Assembly (NCBI GenBank): GCA_017457865.1
Contig: JAFTGN010000098.1
Span: 62,001 to 126,000, forward strand
Direction of reading: 5' to 3'
Source of the DNA: Lachnospiraceae bacterium
GTDB taxonomy: Bacteria; Bacillota; Clostridia; Lachnospirales; Lachnospiraceae
Length of the DNA: 64,000 nt
Positions 62,476-64,000 of this stretch are shown piece by piece. Position 1 is the stretch's first letter. Every line of letters begins with the position of its first letter. Below the pieces are notes generated by a model, which saw nothing but the letters and a program-made list of their open reading frames with translations, was not told where the DNA came from and did not search any database. Both the position numbers and the translations under genes were made by a program.

Positions 62476-64000
62476 ATTGCCACATGTCCGGTACGGGAAA
62501 TGATATCATCCTGCAAATCCTTGGAAAGTTCGCAGAAATAGGCACTGTAGCCAGCCACTCTCACCAGAAGGCTTCGATACGCCTCTGGATTCTTCTGTGC
62601 TGCAATTAATGTTTCACGATTGATGATATTAAACTGCAAGTGCCAGAGTTTCAGATCTCCCCATGTACGAATAAAGTCAACCAGCTTTTCCGTACCTTCC
62701 TCTCCCTGTACACACTGTGGAGTGAGCTTGATGTTCAGCAGTCTTGCGGCACGGTTGCGATAGTCATAATTCTTTGTGGCATAATTGGAAAGAATGATGG
62801 CCGCAGGACCGTTCTTATCTGCTCCCTGTGAAGCAGAAGACCCATCGGAAAGAGGCAGATATGCCAGTCTGCCGTTTGGTGTGGCAGATACCACTTTTCC
62901 AAATGGCACATTAGAAGTAAACGGCACATATCTCAAATCCAGATGCACGCCCAGTTCTTTGGAATACTGCGCCGTAAATGCCAGCAGCTCCCGATCCAGA
63001 ATCTTTCCAATCTCATCTGCATAGCTGTCATTGTTTCCATAAGCAGGTGCATTTTGCAACAGCTGCCTTTCTGCTTCGTATCCTTCAAAGTTATGCTCCA
63101 ATGCAGTCTTGACCTGTTCTAATGTCAATGCCTGATCCTCGAATACCACCTTCTTAATGGCAGCCAGAGAATCAATGACAGTACCATATCCGATAAACTC
63201 AAAATAACCAAGATCAATGCCACCCTCAATCTTCGGAGTATGGATATCCTTGCACTGCTCCATGCAAAGGGCATGTAAAGAAGAACCCAGCGGAGACGCA
63301 AAATGTTCTGCTCTTAATCGAATGATCTCATGCTGCTGGATAAAAGCATGCTTCATGAAATTCTTCTGCTGTTTCAGATAAGCAGCAAAGAATTCCTCAA
63401 AGGTTTTGAACTCTGAAACCTCACCAGTCTGTAAGCCAATCACTTCATCTCCATACTTCAGCATTTTGCCGTTGTATATGGTCATTTCTACCGCTGCGGC
63501 AAAATTGATGTATGCACAAGGGGAAGTATAGGTATCCCTGTTTGGCATTCTCACCTCTGCACAGCCGGAAACAGAATAATCATACGCTTCTTCAAAATTT
63601 GCCCCCTTGGAAAGAAGCAGCGGAATCACTTCCTCATCATTGATCAGTTTGGGGAATCCACTTCCGTCTTTGATGGTCTCTGCCACCTCATACAAATACC
63701 GTTCCGGTGACAGAGTATGGATTCTTGCTGCCAAATCCGGATAGTTCAATGGGAACTCTCTCTTGGAACGCAGGAAAATATAGGTCAACTCATTGGTGGC
63801 ATCTCTGCCCTCCTTGGTCTGACCACCGATGGTCACTGCTTCCCAGTGGGCATAGCCCTCATTGAATGCACCGCCTGCCTTGGAAAGATACAGATCAATA
63901 TACTGTGCCATGGAAACCCATACACACTCTAACAATTCTTCTACTTTATCATCTTCAATCAGACCCTTTTCCTTATCTGCCTTGTAGTAAGGATACAGAT
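62472..64000 (-). CDS. islA: Glycyl radical enzyme, probable isethionate sulfite-lyase (N-terminus beyond the window)
   Basis: Only the C-terminal ~509 residues are present (family members are about 830 aa); the frame is open at 64000. Active-site loop [14 protein letters not shown] with the thiyl Cys (codon 63561-63563) and Glu two residues later. Glycyl-radical loop [12 protein letters not shown], with the Gly codon at 62550-62552. These mark the PFL2-like GRE group shared with choline, propanediol and isethionate enzymes. Assignment as isethionate lyase (IslA/IseG, yielding acetaldehyde and sulfite) rests on the flanking activase, sulfoacetaldehyde reductase, taurine aminotransferase and TauA. 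Residues that set substrate specificity lie partly outside the window. Confidence 0.82.
   Translation of the reverse strand, partial: LYPYYKADKEKGLIEDDKVEELLECVWVSMAQYIDLYLSKAGGAFNEGYAHWEAVTIGGQTKEGRDATNELTYIFLRSKREFPLNYPDLAARIHTLSPERYLYEVAETIKDGSGFPKLINDEEVIPLLLSKGANFEEAYDYSVSGCAEVRMPNRDTYTSPCAYINFAAAVEMTIYNGKMLKYGDEVIGLQTGEVSEFKTFEEFFAAYLKQQKNFMKHAFIQQHEIIRLRAEHFASPLGSSLHALCMEQCKDIHTPKIEGGIDLGYFEFIGYGTVIDSLAAIKKVVFEDQALTLEQVKTALEHNFEGYEAERQLLQNAPAYGNNDSYADEIGKILDRELLAFTAQYSKELGVHLDLRYVPFTSNVPFGKVVSATPNGRLAYLPLSDGSSASQGADKNGPAAIILSNYATKNYDYRNRAARLLNIKLTPQCVQGEEGTEKLVDFIRTWGDLKLWHLQFNIINRETLIAAQKNPEAYRSLLVRVAGYSAYFCELSKDLQDDIISRTGHVAI

Noticed and set aside
1..64000. CRISPR arrays, tRNA/rRNA genes, transposase genes, prophage structural genes
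   Set aside because: Looked for regularly spaced repeats, T-arm/cloverleaf strings and typical protein motifs; only the tmRNA and the non-coding inverted-repeat elements were found.

Overview
The window looks like chromosome of a low-to-mid GC, strictly anaerobic, spore-forming Firmicute, most likely a gut Lachnospiraceae. The evidence is a PolC-type replicase, Spo0A, RqcH, anaerobic NrdD, rubrerythrin, two radical-SAM proteins (one a glycyl-radical activase) and the gene order pyrH-frr-uppS-dxr-rseP-ispG-polC. Most genes lie on the minus strand; the exceptions are clc, rqcH, a nitrilase-family gene, an IbrA/IbrB-like pair and a uridine phosphorylase. No CRISPR array, prophage, transposase, tRNA or rRNA was seen.

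Layout: 1-6.1 kb holds the start of nrdD with a tandem NrdR-box promoter, a HAD phosphatase, an unannotated 34-aa membrane peptide and sbcC/sbcD. 6.1-20.5 kb holds an inverted-repeat element, an M16C protease, an unusual IIA-Glc protein and the housekeeping block polC-ispG-rseP-dxr-uppS-frr-pyrH. cdsA, which usually sits between uppS and dxr, is absent, and a Tam41-type (mitochondrial-type) CDP-diacylglycerol synthase gene lies directly beside pyrH. 21.8-31.7 kb holds a ClC transporter, a CBS protein, rqcH, an orphan radical-SAM gene behind a palindromic operator, a membrane protein of unknown function, glgA and spo0A.

31.8-39.1 kb is one polyamine operon (speA-speE-carboxyspermidine dehydrogenase-nspC-aguA-aguB) behind a ~270-nt leader that ends in an intrinsic terminator. 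39.1-45.7 kb holds a peptidase C26, greA, a nitrilase-family amidohydrolase, a SEC-C methionine aminopeptidase, the IbrA/IbrB-like pair and tmRNA. 45.8-53.7 kb holds an orphan A-PCP-C synthetase with a second, truncated adenylation domain, a LysR regulator, rubrerythrin, a flavin-fold protein, a uridine phosphorylase and a zinc-ribbon membrane protein.

53.8-64 kb is a contiguous taurine-use cluster: TauABC-type importer with cysK, a taurine aminotransferase, sulfoacetaldehyde reductase, an AraC regulator with a degenerate receiver domain, and isethionate sulfite-lyase with its activase. Together these would import taurine, convert it through sulfoacetaldehyde and isethionate to acetaldehyde plus sulfite, and link to cysteine synthesis once sulfite is reduced.

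Two families of small transposase-less inverted-repeat elements are scattered between genes. One has ~225-bp full-length copies and 84-112-bp deletion forms, with 10-bp target duplications at two copies. The other is a 134-bp element with an 8-bp duplication in the leader of the taurine aminotransferase.
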